DNA of 39,805 bases, from assembly GCA_035544515.1 (NCBI GenBank), contig DATKEG010000256.1, positions 1-39,805 on the forward strand, written 5' to 3'. This DNA is from DATKEG01 sp035544515 (GTDB taxonomy: Bacteria; Acidobacteriota; Vicinamibacteria; Fen-336). Below, one piece after another: positions 30,331 to 38,153 of this stretch (positions within the stretch are counted from its first letter, which is position 1; each line of letters begins with the position of its first letter). Both the position numbers and the translations under genes were made by a program. Below the pieces are notes generated by a model. That model was not told where the DNA came from. It worked only from the letters and a program-made list of their open reading frames with translations, and made no database searches.

Positions 30331-31902
30331 ATGGTTCGAACGGTGCCCATGCCCGGGGCGTTCGCCGGCCTGGTCCTCGCGGGCTCGCTGCCCTGCCCGG
30401 GAGGGGAGTCGGTCGCTCGCATCGACATCGTCCGCCACGAGATCTTCGACGCCCGCGGCGCCGATCTCTCCTGGCCGTTCCGTCTGGCCAACCGGCTTCA
30501 CGCCTTGACCCGCGAGGACGTGATCCGCCGCGAGGTGCTCCTCGATCCCGGCGGCTGCCTCGACGGCGAGGCGCTGGCGCAGACCGAGCGGAACCTCCGC
30601 CGGCTGGGCTTCCTGCGCGACGCCCGCGTGGACACGGTCAGGGACGAAGAGGTGGACGCGCCCGGCGTGGACGTGCGCGTCTCGACGTTCGATACGTGGA
30701 CCACCGCGCCCGAGCTGCGCTTCGCGAAGGTCGGCAACCGGGTGGTGTGGACCGCCGGCGTCTCCGAGAAGAACCTTCTGGGTGGCGGCCAGCAGGTCGA
30801 AGTCTCCCGTCGCTCCGACCTCGACCGCGACCAGACCGTCTTCTCCGTCCGCGACTCCCGCCTGGGCGGCTCGCGCGTCCGCGGGGCCGCTTCCTACTCC
30901 GACCGCAGCGACGGGCGCCGCGTGGAGGTGGACCTGGGACGGCCGTTCTTCGCGCTGAGCGCGGCCTGGTCCTTCGGGGCGCGGCTCGAGGCCTTCGACC
31001 AGCGCGACGCCGTGTACCACGGCGCGGAGCGGGTGGCCGAGCTGAGGCACGTCGCGCGGTGGCTGGAGCTGGAGGGCGCGCGGGCCGTGCGGCGGACCGA
31101 GTCCAGCGCGTTGCGGCTGCACTTCGCCTACCGGCACCGCAAGGACGACGTGGCAGGCGACCCGCGTCGCTTCGGCATCGTGGAGGCGGGCCTCAGCCTG
31201 GCGGAGCACCGCTTCCAGCGCCTGACGCACGTGAACCGCTTCGAGCGGGCCGAGGACTTCAACCTCGGCCACCAGCTCACGGCCGCCCTGGCCGTCTCGA
31301 CGCCGGCCCTGGGCGGCGAAGAGGGCAACGTGCTCTTCGTCTCGGCGTCCGAGAGGAAGGGGCTCGACCTCGGTCCCGGCCGGTTCGTGGTCGGACAGGC
31401 GGGTTGGGCCGGACGGTACCGCCGGGGGCGCTGGGAGAACGCGATCGGCGAGGTGCGACTCGACGGCCTGGCGCGGCTCGGGACGCGCGGGCTGATGCTG
31501 GCCACGGCCCGTCATCGCCATGGCCGGAACCTCGACCCGGAAGTGCAGCTCACGGTGGGCGCCCACAACGGGCTCCGCGGCTACCCGGTCCATCAGTGGG
31601 TGGGGACCCGTTCCCTGCTGCTCGCGGCCGAGGCGAGGCTCTTCGTGGCCGACGACGTCAAGCAGCTCGCGTCGTTCGGTCTCGCGGCCTTCACCTCCGG
31701 CGGATACGCCTGGCCGGCAGGGCGCGCGGTGGCGCTGCGCGACCTGCGCGGAGACGTGGGCGTGGCGCTGCTGGTCGGCCGCAACCGGCTGACGGCCAAC
31801 CGGCCAGGCGTGCGCTTCGACCTGGCCTATGCGTTCAACCCCGCCCCCGGCCGGGGCCGCTGGCTTCTCTCGGTCGGCTCGAGCTTCGGGTTCCTGGACT
31901 GA
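30331..31902 (+). CDS. Omp85/BamA-superfamily outer-membrane protein
   Basis: 523 residues. After a short N-terminal export signal, residues about 52-118 look like one POTRA domain (LTREDVIRREVLLDPG ... ERNLRRLGFLRDARVDTV). A beta-barrel region of alternating strands follows to the C-terminus, which ends in a typical last strand with a phenylalanine (SVGSSFGFLD). The barrel carries the L6 signature GLRGYPVHQW, equivalent to the (V/I)RGF/Y motif of BamA/TamA/FhaC. One POTRA and a short length set it apart from BamA, so it is an accessory Omp85 protein, perhaps for secretion or assembly of the adjacent phosphatase (inference). The start could be ATG 30331 or the in-frame ATG 30349. Confidence 0.82.
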   Translation: MVRTVPMPGAFAGLVLAGSLPCPGGESVARIDIVRHEIFDARGADLSWPFRLANRLHALTREDVIRREVLLDPGGCLDGEALAQTERNLRRLGFLRDARVDTVRDEEVDAPGVDVRVSTFDTWTTAPELRFAKVGNRVVWTAGVSEKNLLGGGQQVEVSRRSDLDRDQTVFSVRDSRLGGSRVRGAASYSDRSDGRRVEVDLGRPFFALSAAWSFGARLEAFDQRDAVYHGAERVAELRHVARWLELEGARAVRRTESSALRLHFAYRHRKDDVAGDPRRFGIVEAGLSLAEHRFQRLTHVNRFERAEDFNLGHQLTAALAVSTPALGGEEGNVLFVSASERKGLDLGPGRFVVGQAGWAGRYRRGRWENAIGEVRLDGLARLGTRGLMLATARHRHGRNLDPEVQLTVGAHNGLRGYPVHQWVGTRSLLLAAEARLFVADDVKQLASFGLAAFTSGGYAWPAGRAVALRDLRGDVGVALLVGRNRLTANRPGVRFDLAYAFNPAPGRGRWLLSVGSSFGFLD

Positions 31903-31912
31903 GCCGGTATGC

Positions 31913-32542
31913 CTACGGTTTCGGGATGTGGAGCGTCTTGCTGATCATCAGCGAGCCGGAGAGCACGAAGAGGAGCGCCAGCGGGTGGAGGTCGTACGGG
32001 CCGATCCCGACCACGCCCAGGGGCAGGAGGGGCCCGATCCGGCCGCGCCACGCCAGCACGACGAGCAGCAGCACGAGGACGGTGCTCGTGGGAATGGGCG
32101 TCCCCTCGAAGTAGCGGACCTTGCCCGTGCCCCCGGAGAGGCTCTCCGCCGTCACGTTGTAGCGCGCGAGCCGGCTGATCCCGCAGGCGGTGAAATACAG
32201 CAGGCACAGCGCGTCCCAGAGGCCCGTCATGCCCACCGCGTAGGCCAGGCACGCGGGCGCGACGCCGAAGCTGACGACGTCGGCCAGGGAATCCAGCTCG
32301 CGTCCCATGGCCGAGGACGTGTGCCGCCAACGGGCGATGCTCCCGTCCATCACGTCGAAGACGAGGGCCGCCAGCACGAGCAGGCCGGCCGCGTAGACCT
32401 TGCCCGTGGCGGCTTCGCGCACGTGGTCCATGGCCAGGAAGATGGCGGCCGTCCCGCTGCAGCCGTTCGCGATGGTGAAGACGTCCGCGAGATGGAAGTC
32501 GCGGATCATCGAGAAGTGCCGGCCGCGGCCGCTCTCGCTCAC
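31913..32542 (-). CDS. pssA: CDP-alcohol phosphatidyltransferase, phosphatidylserine synthase-like
   Basis: An integral membrane enzyme of 209 residues with five or six hydrophobic helices. The complete CDP-alcohol motif D-x2-DG-x2-AR-x8-G-x3-D-x3-D is present (Asp63, Asp66, Gly67, Ala70, Arg71, Gly80, Asp84, Asp88). It most resembles type II CDP-diacylglycerol-serine O-phosphatidyltransferase, which makes phosphatidylserine, the precursor of phosphatidylethanolamine; no decarboxylase gene is adjacent. A GTG at 32542 is preferred because TACAAT (32549-32554, minus) lies exactly six bases upstream, as in leaderless transcripts. ATG at 32509 would give 198 residues. Neither start has a Shine-Dalgarno. 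It is divergent from the EF-hand gene. Confidence 0.85.
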   Translation of the reverse strand: MSESGRGRHFSMIRDFHLADVFTIANGCSGTAAIFLAMDHVREAATGKVYAAGLLVLAALVFDVMDGSIARWRHTSSAMGRELDSLADVVSFGVAPACLAYAVGMTGLWDALCLLYFTACGISRLARYNVTAESLSGGTGKVRYFEGTPIPTSTVLVLLLVVLAWRGRIGPLLPLGVVGIGPYDLHPLALLFVLSGSLMISKTLHIPKP

Positions 32543-32548
32543 GCGAGC

Positions 32549-32554
32549 ATTGTA
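32549..32554 (-). promoter_or_regulatory. -10 box suggesting a leaderless pssA transcript
   Basis: TACAAT on the minus strand, six bases before the GTG at 32542, differs from TATAAT by one base. Transcription would begin at or next to the start codon. No good -35 box is visible 17 bases further upstream. Confidence 0.45.
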
Positions 32555-32624
32555 TCGGTGGGAACGCCCGAGCGGCGGCCGCCGAGCGCGCCCGGGTTGC
32601 GGTGATTCAACCTTGTGCGCCCTC

Positions 32625-32649
32625 GGCCGGTCCAATCCGTTAACCGGCC
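32625..32649 (+). promoter_or_regulatory. 7-bp hairpin upstream of the EF-hand gene
   Basis: GGCCGGT (32625-32631) and ACCGGCC (32643-32649) are perfect reverse complements around an AT-richer 11-base loop (CCAATCCGTTA). The hairpin ends 15 bases before AGGAGG (32665-32670). It may be a leader hairpin or an operator. Confidence 0.35.
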
Positions 32650-32679
32650 AGACTCGGTCGGGCCAGGAGGAACTCGGGA

Positions 32680-33231
32680 ATGACGAAACTCATCGGTTTG
32701 GTGGCGGGCGCGGCCCTGGCCGGCGGGGCGGCCTTTGCGCTGGCCCAGCAGGACCCGGCGGAGGAAGGCGGCCGGCGCGGCCGCGAAGGCCGGAGCGCGG
32801 CCTCGTTCATCGAGCGGTACGACACGGACAAGGACGGCAAGGTGGACGCGCAGGAGCTGGAAGCCGGGCGCGCCGCGCGGAAGCAGGAGCGGGAAGCCCG
32901 GATGCTGGAGCGGTTCGACGCCAACAAGAACGGCGTGCTCGATCCGGAGGAGAAGTTGGCCGCGCGCAAGCAGTTCCGCGGCCGCCGGGGCGGCCCTGAC
33001 GGCCGCGGCCACGGACAGCGGATGCTGGAGCGGTTCGACGCCAACAAGAACGGCGTGCTGGACCCCGAGGAGAAGGAAGCGGCCAAGGCCGATCGCCAGC
33101 AGCGCCGGGCGGAGTTCATCAAGCGCTTCGACACCAACGGCGACGGCCAGCTCGACGAGACCGAGCTCCAGGCCGCCCGCAAGGAGTTCCCCGGCCGCGG
33201 TCACCGTGGCCACGAGGGCGAGCCGAAGTAG
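32680..33231 (+). CDS. Exported EF-hand calcium-binding protein
   Basis: 183 residues with a signal peptide (LIGLVAGAALAGGAAFALAQ). Four canonical 12-residue EF-hand loops begin at Asp48 (DTDKDGKVDAQE), Asp80 (DANKNGVLDPEE), Asp120 (same sequence) and Asp151 (DTNGDGQLDETE). They are separated by Arg/Lys/Gln-rich helices, giving two EF-hand pairs. All loops keep the D-x-[DN]-x-[DN]-G pattern and terminal Glu, so calcium binding is expected. Loops 2 and 3 are identical and come from a recent 120-bp duplication. AGGAGG at 32665-32670 precedes the ATG by nine bases. A terminator follows the gene. No partner is indicated by neighbours. Confidence 0.9.
   Translation: MTKLIGLVAGAALAGGAAFALAQQDPAEEGGRRGREGRSAASFIERYDTDKDGKVDAQELEAGRAARKQEREARMLERFDANKNGVLDPEEKLAARKQFRGRRGGPDGRGHGQRMLERFDANKNGVLDPEEKEAAKADRQQRRAEFIKRFDTNGDGQLDETELQAARKEFPGRGHRGHEGEPK
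32899..33059 (+). repeat. Exact 41-bp direct repeat 120 bp apart inside the EF-hand gene
   Basis: Bases 32899-32939 and 33019-33059 are identical over 41 bp and encode RMLERFDANKNGVL twice. The period is exactly 120 bp (40 codons), and further near-identity follows (DPEEK with synonymous changes). This indicates a recent in-frame tandem duplication. Confidence 0.9.
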
Positions 33232-33254
33232 GCACCATCCGTCGTGGGAAGCGT

Positions 33255-33288
33255 GGCCGGGGGCTCGCCGCCCCCGGCCGTTTCCCTT
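33255..33288 (+). terminator. Rho-independent terminator after the EF-hand gene
   Basis: GGCCGGGGGC (33255-33264) pairs perfectly with GCCCCCGGCC (33270-33279) around a 5-base loop. GTTTCCCTT follows. The 10-bp stem plus pyrimidine tail, 24 bases after the stop codon, is the clearest intrinsic terminator in the window. Confidence 0.8.
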
Positions 33289-33592
33289 CTAGTTAGAGGC
33301 CGGCCAGGCGGGCGCGCTCGAGGCGGTTCAGCACCCGGAGTGCGCCGGCGCTCACCGCCGCCGGGCCAGCCATCCGCGCGCGCCGCCTCCTTGCGCGGTT
33401 GGCCACCGCGCGCCCGCGCGGGTTCCGGACCGCTCGCAGAGGTTACGCGCCGCGCCTCTCGATATTCCGACGGCTCACGGCAGTAGGGGATATACTCCCT
33501 GATTCGGCGTACGTCCGGTGCTCGAAGCGGAGCGCTCAGCACTCCCAGCGCGCAGCGAGGAGCACCGCGTCGCGGAATGACGAGGAGGTGCC
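33289..33592. other. Intergenic region upstream of hflK
   Basis: About 300 bp without a supportable gene. TATACT at 33491-33496 is a good -10 candidate for the hflKC operon, with TTCCGA (33465-33470) as a poor -35 at too long a spacing. The hflK ribosome binding site AGGAGG lies at 33583-33588. A 48-codon minus frame ending at 33293 was considered and rejected. Confidence 0.45.
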
Positions 33593-34615
33593 ATGCAGAG
33601 GGGCGGCTGGAACCAGGGTCCGATCGACATCGGCGGACAGACCGTGCAGCTCAAGCTGCCGCAGATGCCGAAGATGCCGCCGCGGACGGGGCGCATCCTG
33701 ATCGGTGTCGTGGCCGCGCTGGTGCTGTTCATGAGCGGGTACTACCAGGTGGAGCCCGACGAGGTGGGCGTGGTGCAGCGCTTCGGCGCCTACGTGCGCA
33801 CCACGGACCCCGGCCCGCACCTGAAGATCCCGTTCGCCGAGCGCGTGACCAAGGTGCCCGTCCAGCGGCAGCTCAAGATGGAGTTCGGCTTCCGCAGCGC
33901 GGTCACCGGCGGGCGCTCGCAGTTCAGCGCCACGCCCGAGACGCTCGCGGAGGCGGTCATGCTCACGGGCGATCTCAACGTGGCCGTGGTGGAGTGGATC
34001 GTCCAGTTCCGGATCAGGGAAGCGCGCGCGTTCCTCTTCAACGTGCGCGACGTCCCGGAAACGTTCCGGTACATGTCCGAAGCCGCCATGCGCCAGGTGG
34101 TGGGCGACCACAGCGTGGACGAGGTGCTCACCATCGGACGCGAGGCCATCGCCCTGCTGGCCAAGGAAGAGTTGCAGCGGCTGTGCAACCTGTACGAGAT
34201 CGGGATCGAGGTGCAGCAGCTCGTGCTCCAGGACGTCAACCCCCCCGACCCCGTGAAGCCCGCCTTCAACGAGGTGAACCAGGCCATCCAGGAGAAGGAG
34301 CGCGCCATCAACGACGCCTGGGCCGAATACAACAAGGCCGTGCCGCGGGCGCGCGGCGAGGCCGAGCAGGCCATACGCGCGGCCGAGGGCTACGCGGTGG
34401 AGCGGGTCAACAATGCGCAGGGCGACGCCAGCCGCTTCGAGGCCTTCTACGAGGAGTACCGAAAGGCGCCGGCGGTCACGCGCAAGCGCATCTATCTCGA
34501 GACGATGGGCACGCTCATCCCGAAGGCGGGCCGCAAGCTCGTCCTCGACGAGAACGCGCGCGGCATCCTGCCCCTCCTGCAGCTGGAAGGGGCCCGGGCG
34601 GAGGTGAAACAGTGA
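33593..34615 (+). CDS. hflK: HflK, SPFH/band-7 subunit of the FtsH-modulating complex
   Basis: 340 residues, shorter than E. coli HflK (419). A cytoplasmic Gln/Pro/Met-rich N-terminus and one membrane helix (about 33-50) precede an SPFH domain (YQVEPDEVGVVQRFGAY, GPHLKIPFAE, LTGDLNVAVVEWIVQFRI). A coiled-coil helix follows (FNEVNQAIQEKERAINDAWAEYNKA), then a C-terminal region ending LLQLEGARAEVKQ. HflK and HflC form a periplasmic-facing cage around FtsH and modulate degradation of membrane proteins. AGGAGG lies at 33583-33588. Its stop overlaps the hflC start (GTGA). Confidence 0.92.
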   Translation: MQRGGWNQGPIDIGGQTVQLKLPQMPKMPPRTGRILIGVVAALVLFMSGYYQVEPDEVGVVQRFGAYVRTTDPGPHLKIPFAERVTKVPVQRQLKMEFGFRSAVTGGRSQFSATPETLAEAVMLTGDLNVAVVEWIVQFRIREARAFLFNVRDVPETFRYMSEAAMRQVVGDHSVDEVLTIGREAIALLAKEELQRLCNLYEIGIEVQQLVLQDVNPPDPVKPAFNEVNQAIQEKERAINDAWAEYNKAVPRARGEAEQAIRAAEGYAVERVNNAQGDASRFEAFYEEYRKAPAVTRKRIYLETMGTLIPKAGRKLVLDENARGILPLLQLEGARAEVKQ

Positions 34616-35547
34616 AGCGCATGGTCCTGATGTTCGTGGGAGCGGCCGCCCTCCTGCTGCTCTTCTCCTCGATCTACACGGTCTCCGAGACCGAGCAGGT
34701 GATCCTCGTGCAGTTCGGACGTCCGGTGGGCGGCGTGGTGAGCGATCCCGGCCTTCACGTGAAGGTGCCGTTCGTCCAGACCATCCACCGGTTCGACAAG
34801 CGCTGGCTGGAGTTCGACGGCGACGCCAACGAGATCCCCACCAAGGACAAGAAGTACATCTGGGTGGACTGCTACGCCCGCTGGCGCATCGCCGACCCGC
34901 TGCGCTTCTACCAGGCGGTGCGCGACGAGCGCGGCGGGCGGAGCCGGCTCGACGACATCGTGGACGGCGAGACGCGCAACGCCGTGGCCTCGTTCGACCT
35001 CATCGAGATCGTGCGCTCCTCCAACCGCGACTTCGAGCGCACGGAGGAGCTGGAGGGGATCGGGTCGGCGGAGGCCCTGGTCAAGATCGCCAGCGGCCGG
35101 AACAAGATCTCGGCCATCGTCCTGGAGAAGGCGGCGAAGATCACGCCCGAGTTCGGCATCGAGCTGGTGGACCTGCGCTTCAAGCGCATCAACTACGTGG
35201 ACAGCGTCCAGCAGAAGGTCTTCGAGCGCATGATCTCCGAGCGCAAGCGCATCGCGGAGCGGAGCCGCTCCGAGGGCCAGGGCCGGGCGGCGGAGATCCG
35301 CGGCCAGAAGGAGCGCGACATGCTCTCCGCCAGCTCCGCCGGCTACAAGAGCGCGCAGGAGATCAAGGGCGGCGCGGACGCGCAGGCCACCACCATCTAT
35401 GCGCGCGCCTACGGCCGCGACGTCGACCTCTACCAGTTCACGAAGTCCATGGAGACGCTCAACGCGAGCCTGGACGACAAGGCCACGCTGATCCTGTCCA
35501 CGGACTCGGAGCTGCTGAGGTACCTCAAAGACGCGGGGGGCCGGTAG
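34612..35547 (+). CDS. hflC: HflC, partner SPFH subunit of the FtsH-modulating complex
   Basis: 311 residues. An N-terminal membrane helix (about 4-22; VLMFVGAAALLLLFSS) precedes an SPFH domain (SETEQVILVQFGRPVG, DPGLHVKVPFVQTIHRFD) and the family motif RIKRINY-like FKRINYVDSVQQKVFERM. A charged coiled-coil and an Ala/Gly-rich tail follow. A GTG at 34612, with GGAGG at 34600-34604, overlaps the hflK stop by four bases, indicating translational coupling; an ATG at 34621 is the alternative. The final 23 bp overlap the 3' end of the convergent permease gene. No ftsH or hflX is in the window. Confidence 0.92.
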   Translation: MKRMVLMFVGAAALLLLFSSIYTVSETEQVILVQFGRPVGGVVSDPGLHVKVPFVQTIHRFDKRWLEFDGDANEIPTKDKKYIWVDCYARWRIADPLRFYQAVRDERGGRSRLDDIVDGETRNAVASFDLIEIVRSSNRDFERTEELEGIGSAEALVKIASGRNKISAIVLEKAAKITPEFGIELVDLRFKRINYVDSVQQKVFERMISERKRIAERSRSEGQGRAAEIRGQKERDMLSASSAGYKSAQEIKGGADAQATTIYARAYGRDVDLYQFTKSMETLNASLDDKATLILSTDSELLRYLKDAGGR

Positions 35548-37162
35548 ACACCGGCCGCCCCAGCAGCAGCACCAGCGCGGCCAGCACGGCGTAGCCCGCG
35601 GCCCAGTGGTAGGGCACGCGCGCGCCCAGGAGCGCGTCCGACCACGGCACGTACACCCCGCCCGAGGGCAGGGCGGAGTGGATGAGGCCGAACAGCGAGA
35701 GCGCCGCCGCGATGGACAGGACCACGGCCGTGGCGCGGATGCGGTGGTCGATCAGGAACGCGAGCGCCGCCCCCCACAGCATCGCGGTCAGGATGAAGCC
35801 GTGGGCCAGGAGCACGAACACGCCGAACCCTTCCACGAAGCCGGCGGGCATGGTCAGCGTCTCGGCCACGCGATGGGGCTCGAGCGCCGAGGAGGCGAGC
35901 AGCGGGTTCACCTTGTCGAGCGTGATGAGCACGAGCTGGGCCACGGAGGGGAAGATGGCGAAGCAGACCGCGGGGGCGTGCGGCGCCGGGCTCTCGTGGA
36001 ACGCCTGGGCCACGATGTCGAAGGCCACGAAGATGAGGATGGGCGCCAGGCAGGAGATCGGCAGCAACATGGCCAGGAACGGGATGTAGCCCAGGATCCC
36101 CCCCAGGCCGACGAAGAGCCCGGTGGCCAGCGTATAGGCCGCGCGGCCGCCCATGTCCTTGTAGGCGGGATGGCCGATGTAGGGTGTGGTCTGGGAGACG
36201 CCGCCGCACACGCCGGCCACGAGCGTGGAGAACGCTTCCGTGAGCAGGATCGAGCGCGTCTTGTAGTCGTCGCCCGCCAGCCTCGCGCTCTCGGTGACGT
36301 TGATGCCGCCGATGACGGTCAGGATCGCGAACGGGATGGCCACCGGCAGGTACTGGCCGAGCGCGGCGGGCAGGCCGGCCACGAATCCCAGCGTGGGCAC
36401 CGGGAACCCGATGGGGAAGTCGAGGGGAGGCCACACGAGCGGCCGCTGCAGCAGGCCCAACCCCCCGAGCACGTAGTAGACGGCGGCGCCCGCGGCCACG
36501 GAAGCGACCACGCCCGGGACGCCGAAGGGCAGGCGCAGGCGCGCGATGAGGCTGTAGAAGATCAGCCCCAGCGAGACGAAGCCCACGACCGGTTCGGCGA
36601 GGATGTCCGCGAGCTGCAAGACGCCCATGAGCGCGATGCCCACGCCGGCCAGGGAGCCGAGCAGGCCCGCCTTGGGGACCGCGCGCTGGATCGCCCCGCC
36701 CACGAACGACATGCCGAGCTTGAACAAGCCGATCAGGATCATGCACGCCATCCCGACTTGCCAGGCGAAGACGCCGGCTTCGTTCTCGGGCAGGCGCGTC
36801 TTCGCCGACAGGTACGCCGGACCGAGGACGGCGAAGGCCATCCCGATCGTGCTCGGCGCGTCGAGGCCGAGCGGCATGGCGGTGACGTCGCTGCGCCCCT
36901 CGCGCCGGGCCAGGCGGAACGCCATCCACGTGTAGACGAGGTCGCCCACCAGCACGCCGAGGGCGGTGCCGGGGAACATGCGCGTGTAGACGAGGTCGCG
37001 GGGGAAGCCGAAGACGCCGATGAGGATCCCGGCCAGGATCACCAGGTTCATCACGTTGTCGAGCATGAGGCCGAAGAAGGCGTTGAGGTCGCCCGGCGCC
37101 GCCCAGCGGTAGGGGGTGGGGGCGCCCGGCGGCGGGGCGGGGGCGGTGGTGCGGGTGGCCAA
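35525..37162 (-). CDS. NCS2-type permease (xanthine/uracil or AzgA-like)
   Basis: 545 residues with 12-14 hydrophobic helices. Features of the nucleobase-cation-symporter-2 fold are the first-helix segment LNAFFGLMLDNVMNL, PLGLDAPSTIGMAF and the conserved central region GINVTESARLAGDDY...GGVSQTTPYIGHPAYKDMGG, which corresponds to the substrate-binding TM8/TM10 area. Nucleobases are the usual substrates, but this subgroup is not characterised enough to name one. The start is a TTG at 37162; no in-frame ATG or GTG occurs before the first membrane helix. It is divergent from the ketopantoate reductase gene, 31 bp apart, so the promoters overlap. Confidence 0.8.
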   Translation of the reverse strand: MATRTTAPAPPPGAPTPYRWAAPGDLNAFFGLMLDNVMNLVILAGILIGVFGFPRDLVYTRMFPGTALGVLVGDLVYTWMAFRLARREGRSDVTAMPLGLDAPSTIGMAFAVLGPAYLSAKTRLPENEAGVFAWQVGMACMILIGLFKLGMSFVGGAIQRAVPKAGLLGSLAGVGIALMGVLQLADILAEPVVGFVSLGLIFYSLIARLRLPFGVPGVVASVAAGAAVYYVLGGLGLLQRPLVWPPLDFPIGFPVPTLGFVAGLPAALGQYLPVAIPFAILTVIGGINVTESARLAGDDYKTRSILLTEAFSTLVAGVCGGVSQTTPYIGHPAYKDMGGRAAYTLATGLFVGLGGILGYIPFLAMLLPISCLAPILIFVAFDIVAQAFHESPAPHAPAVCFAIFPSVAQLVLITLDKVNPLLASSALEPHRVAETLTMPAGFVEGFGVFVLLAHGFILTAMLWGAALAFLIDHRIRATAVVLSIAAALSLFGLIHSALPSGGVYVPWSDALLGARVPYHWAAGYAVLAALVLLLGRPVSTGPPRL

Positions 37163-37193
37163 GCGGGGCCGATCGTACGCGAGAATGGGGCGG

Positions 37194-38132
37194 ATGCGGA
37201 TCGCGGTCTTCGGCGCGGGCGGCGTGGGCGGCTACTTCGGTGGCCGGCTGGCCCAGGCCGGCGAGCCGGTCGTCTTCATCGCGCGCGGCGCGCACCTCGC
37301 CGCCCTGCGCGAGCGCGGCCTGCGCGTGGACAGCGTGGCCGGGGACTTCACCTTGTCTCCGCCGGTCGAGGCCACCGACGACCCCGCCTCCGCGGGCACG
37401 GTGGATGCCGTGCTCGTCTGCGTGAAGGCCTGGCAGGTCCCGGAGGCGGCGCGGGCGCTCGTCCCCATGCTGCGCGACGACAGCTTCGTCGTGCCGCTGG
37501 AGAACGGTGTCGAGGCCGCCGATCAGCTCGGGGCGCAGGTGGGCGCGGCGCGCGTGCTGGGCGGGCTCTGCCGGATCGTCAGCTTCGTGGCCGGACCCGG
37601 CCACATCCGGCACGCGGGTGCTCTGCCGCGCGTGGAGTTCGGGGAGCGCGACGGCCGCCCGAGCCCGCGCGTCGGCCTTCTGCGCGCCGCTTTCGAGCGC
37701 TGTGCGGGCGTGTCGGTGGGGACCCCGCCGGACATCGAGGAAGCACTCTGGGAGAAGTTCCTCTTCATCGCGCCGTTCAGCGCGGTGGCCGCTCTCACGC
37801 GCCTGCCCGCGGGCGTGGTGCGCGGCGTGCCGGAGACGCGCCGGCTGCTCGAGGACGCGATCCGCGAGGTGCTGGCCGTGGCGCGCCGTCGAGGCGTGGC
37901 GCTCCCGGACGAGGCGGTGGCGCGCACGCTCGCGTACGTGGACGGGCTGCCGGAGGACGCGACCGCATCCATGCAGCGGGACATCCTCGAGGGCCGCCGC
38001 TCGGAGCTCGACGCCCAGACCGGCACCATCGTCCGGCTGGGACGCGAGATGGGCGTCAGCGTGCCCGTGAGCGAGTTCCTCTACGCGTGCCTGCTCCCGC
38101 TGGAGCTCCTGGCCCGGGGGCGCGCCGGCTGA
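37194..38132 (+). CDS. panE: 2-dehydropantoate 2-reductase (ketopantoate reductase)
   Basis: 312 residues, the usual length. The family reduces ketopantoate to pantoate with NADPH in pantothenate/CoA synthesis. The dinucleotide loop is AVFGAGGVGGYFGGRLA. Other motifs are VCVKAWQ, VVPLENGVEA, the catalytic-lysine stretch ALWEKFLFIAPFSA, and ASMQRDILEGRRSELDA, which carries the substrate-binding Ser and Glu. The ATG at 37194 starts directly at the beta strand; ATG at 37185 would add three residues. No panB or panC is nearby, and paralogues of this family act on other 2-keto acids, so the exact substrate is not certain. Confidence 0.88.
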   Translation: MRIAVFGAGGVGGYFGGRLAQAGEPVVFIARGAHLAALRERGLRVDSVAGDFTLSPPVEATDDPASAGTVDAVLVCVKAWQVPEAARALVPMLRDDSFVVPLENGVEAADQLGAQVGAARVLGGLCRIVSFVAGPGHIRHAGALPRVEFGERDGRPSPRVGLLRAAFERCAGVSVGTPPDIEEALWEKFLFIAPFSAVAALTRLPAGVVRGVPETRRLLEDAIREVLAVARRRGVALPDEAVARTLAYVDGLPEDATASMQRDILEGRRSELDAQTGTIVRLGREMGVSVPVSEFLYACLLPLELLARGRAG

Positions 38133-38138
38133 GAGGAG

Positions 38139-38144
38139 TAATAT
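38139..38144 (+). promoter_or_regulatory. -10-like box before the third kinase gene
   Basis: TAATAT sits nine bases before the GTG start, in the 21-bp gap after panE. It would give a nearly leaderless transcript. The only Shine-Dalgarno-like sequence, GAGGAG (38134-38139), is about 14 bases from the GTG, unusually far. Confidence 0.4.
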
Positions 38145-38153
38145 CTCGCCACC

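Noticed and set aside
33293..33442. 48-codon minus frame ending LRVLNRLERARLAGL, next to a terminator
   Set aside because: The tail looks faintly protein-like, but there is no ribosome binding site, the frame is closed by a stop at 33443, and the upstream half is Arg-rich noise.
33593..35547. hflKC as part of an unusual protease island
   Set aside because: No ftsH, hflX or other protease gene is adjacent. The pair is an ordinary conserved operon, so I do not claim a new system.
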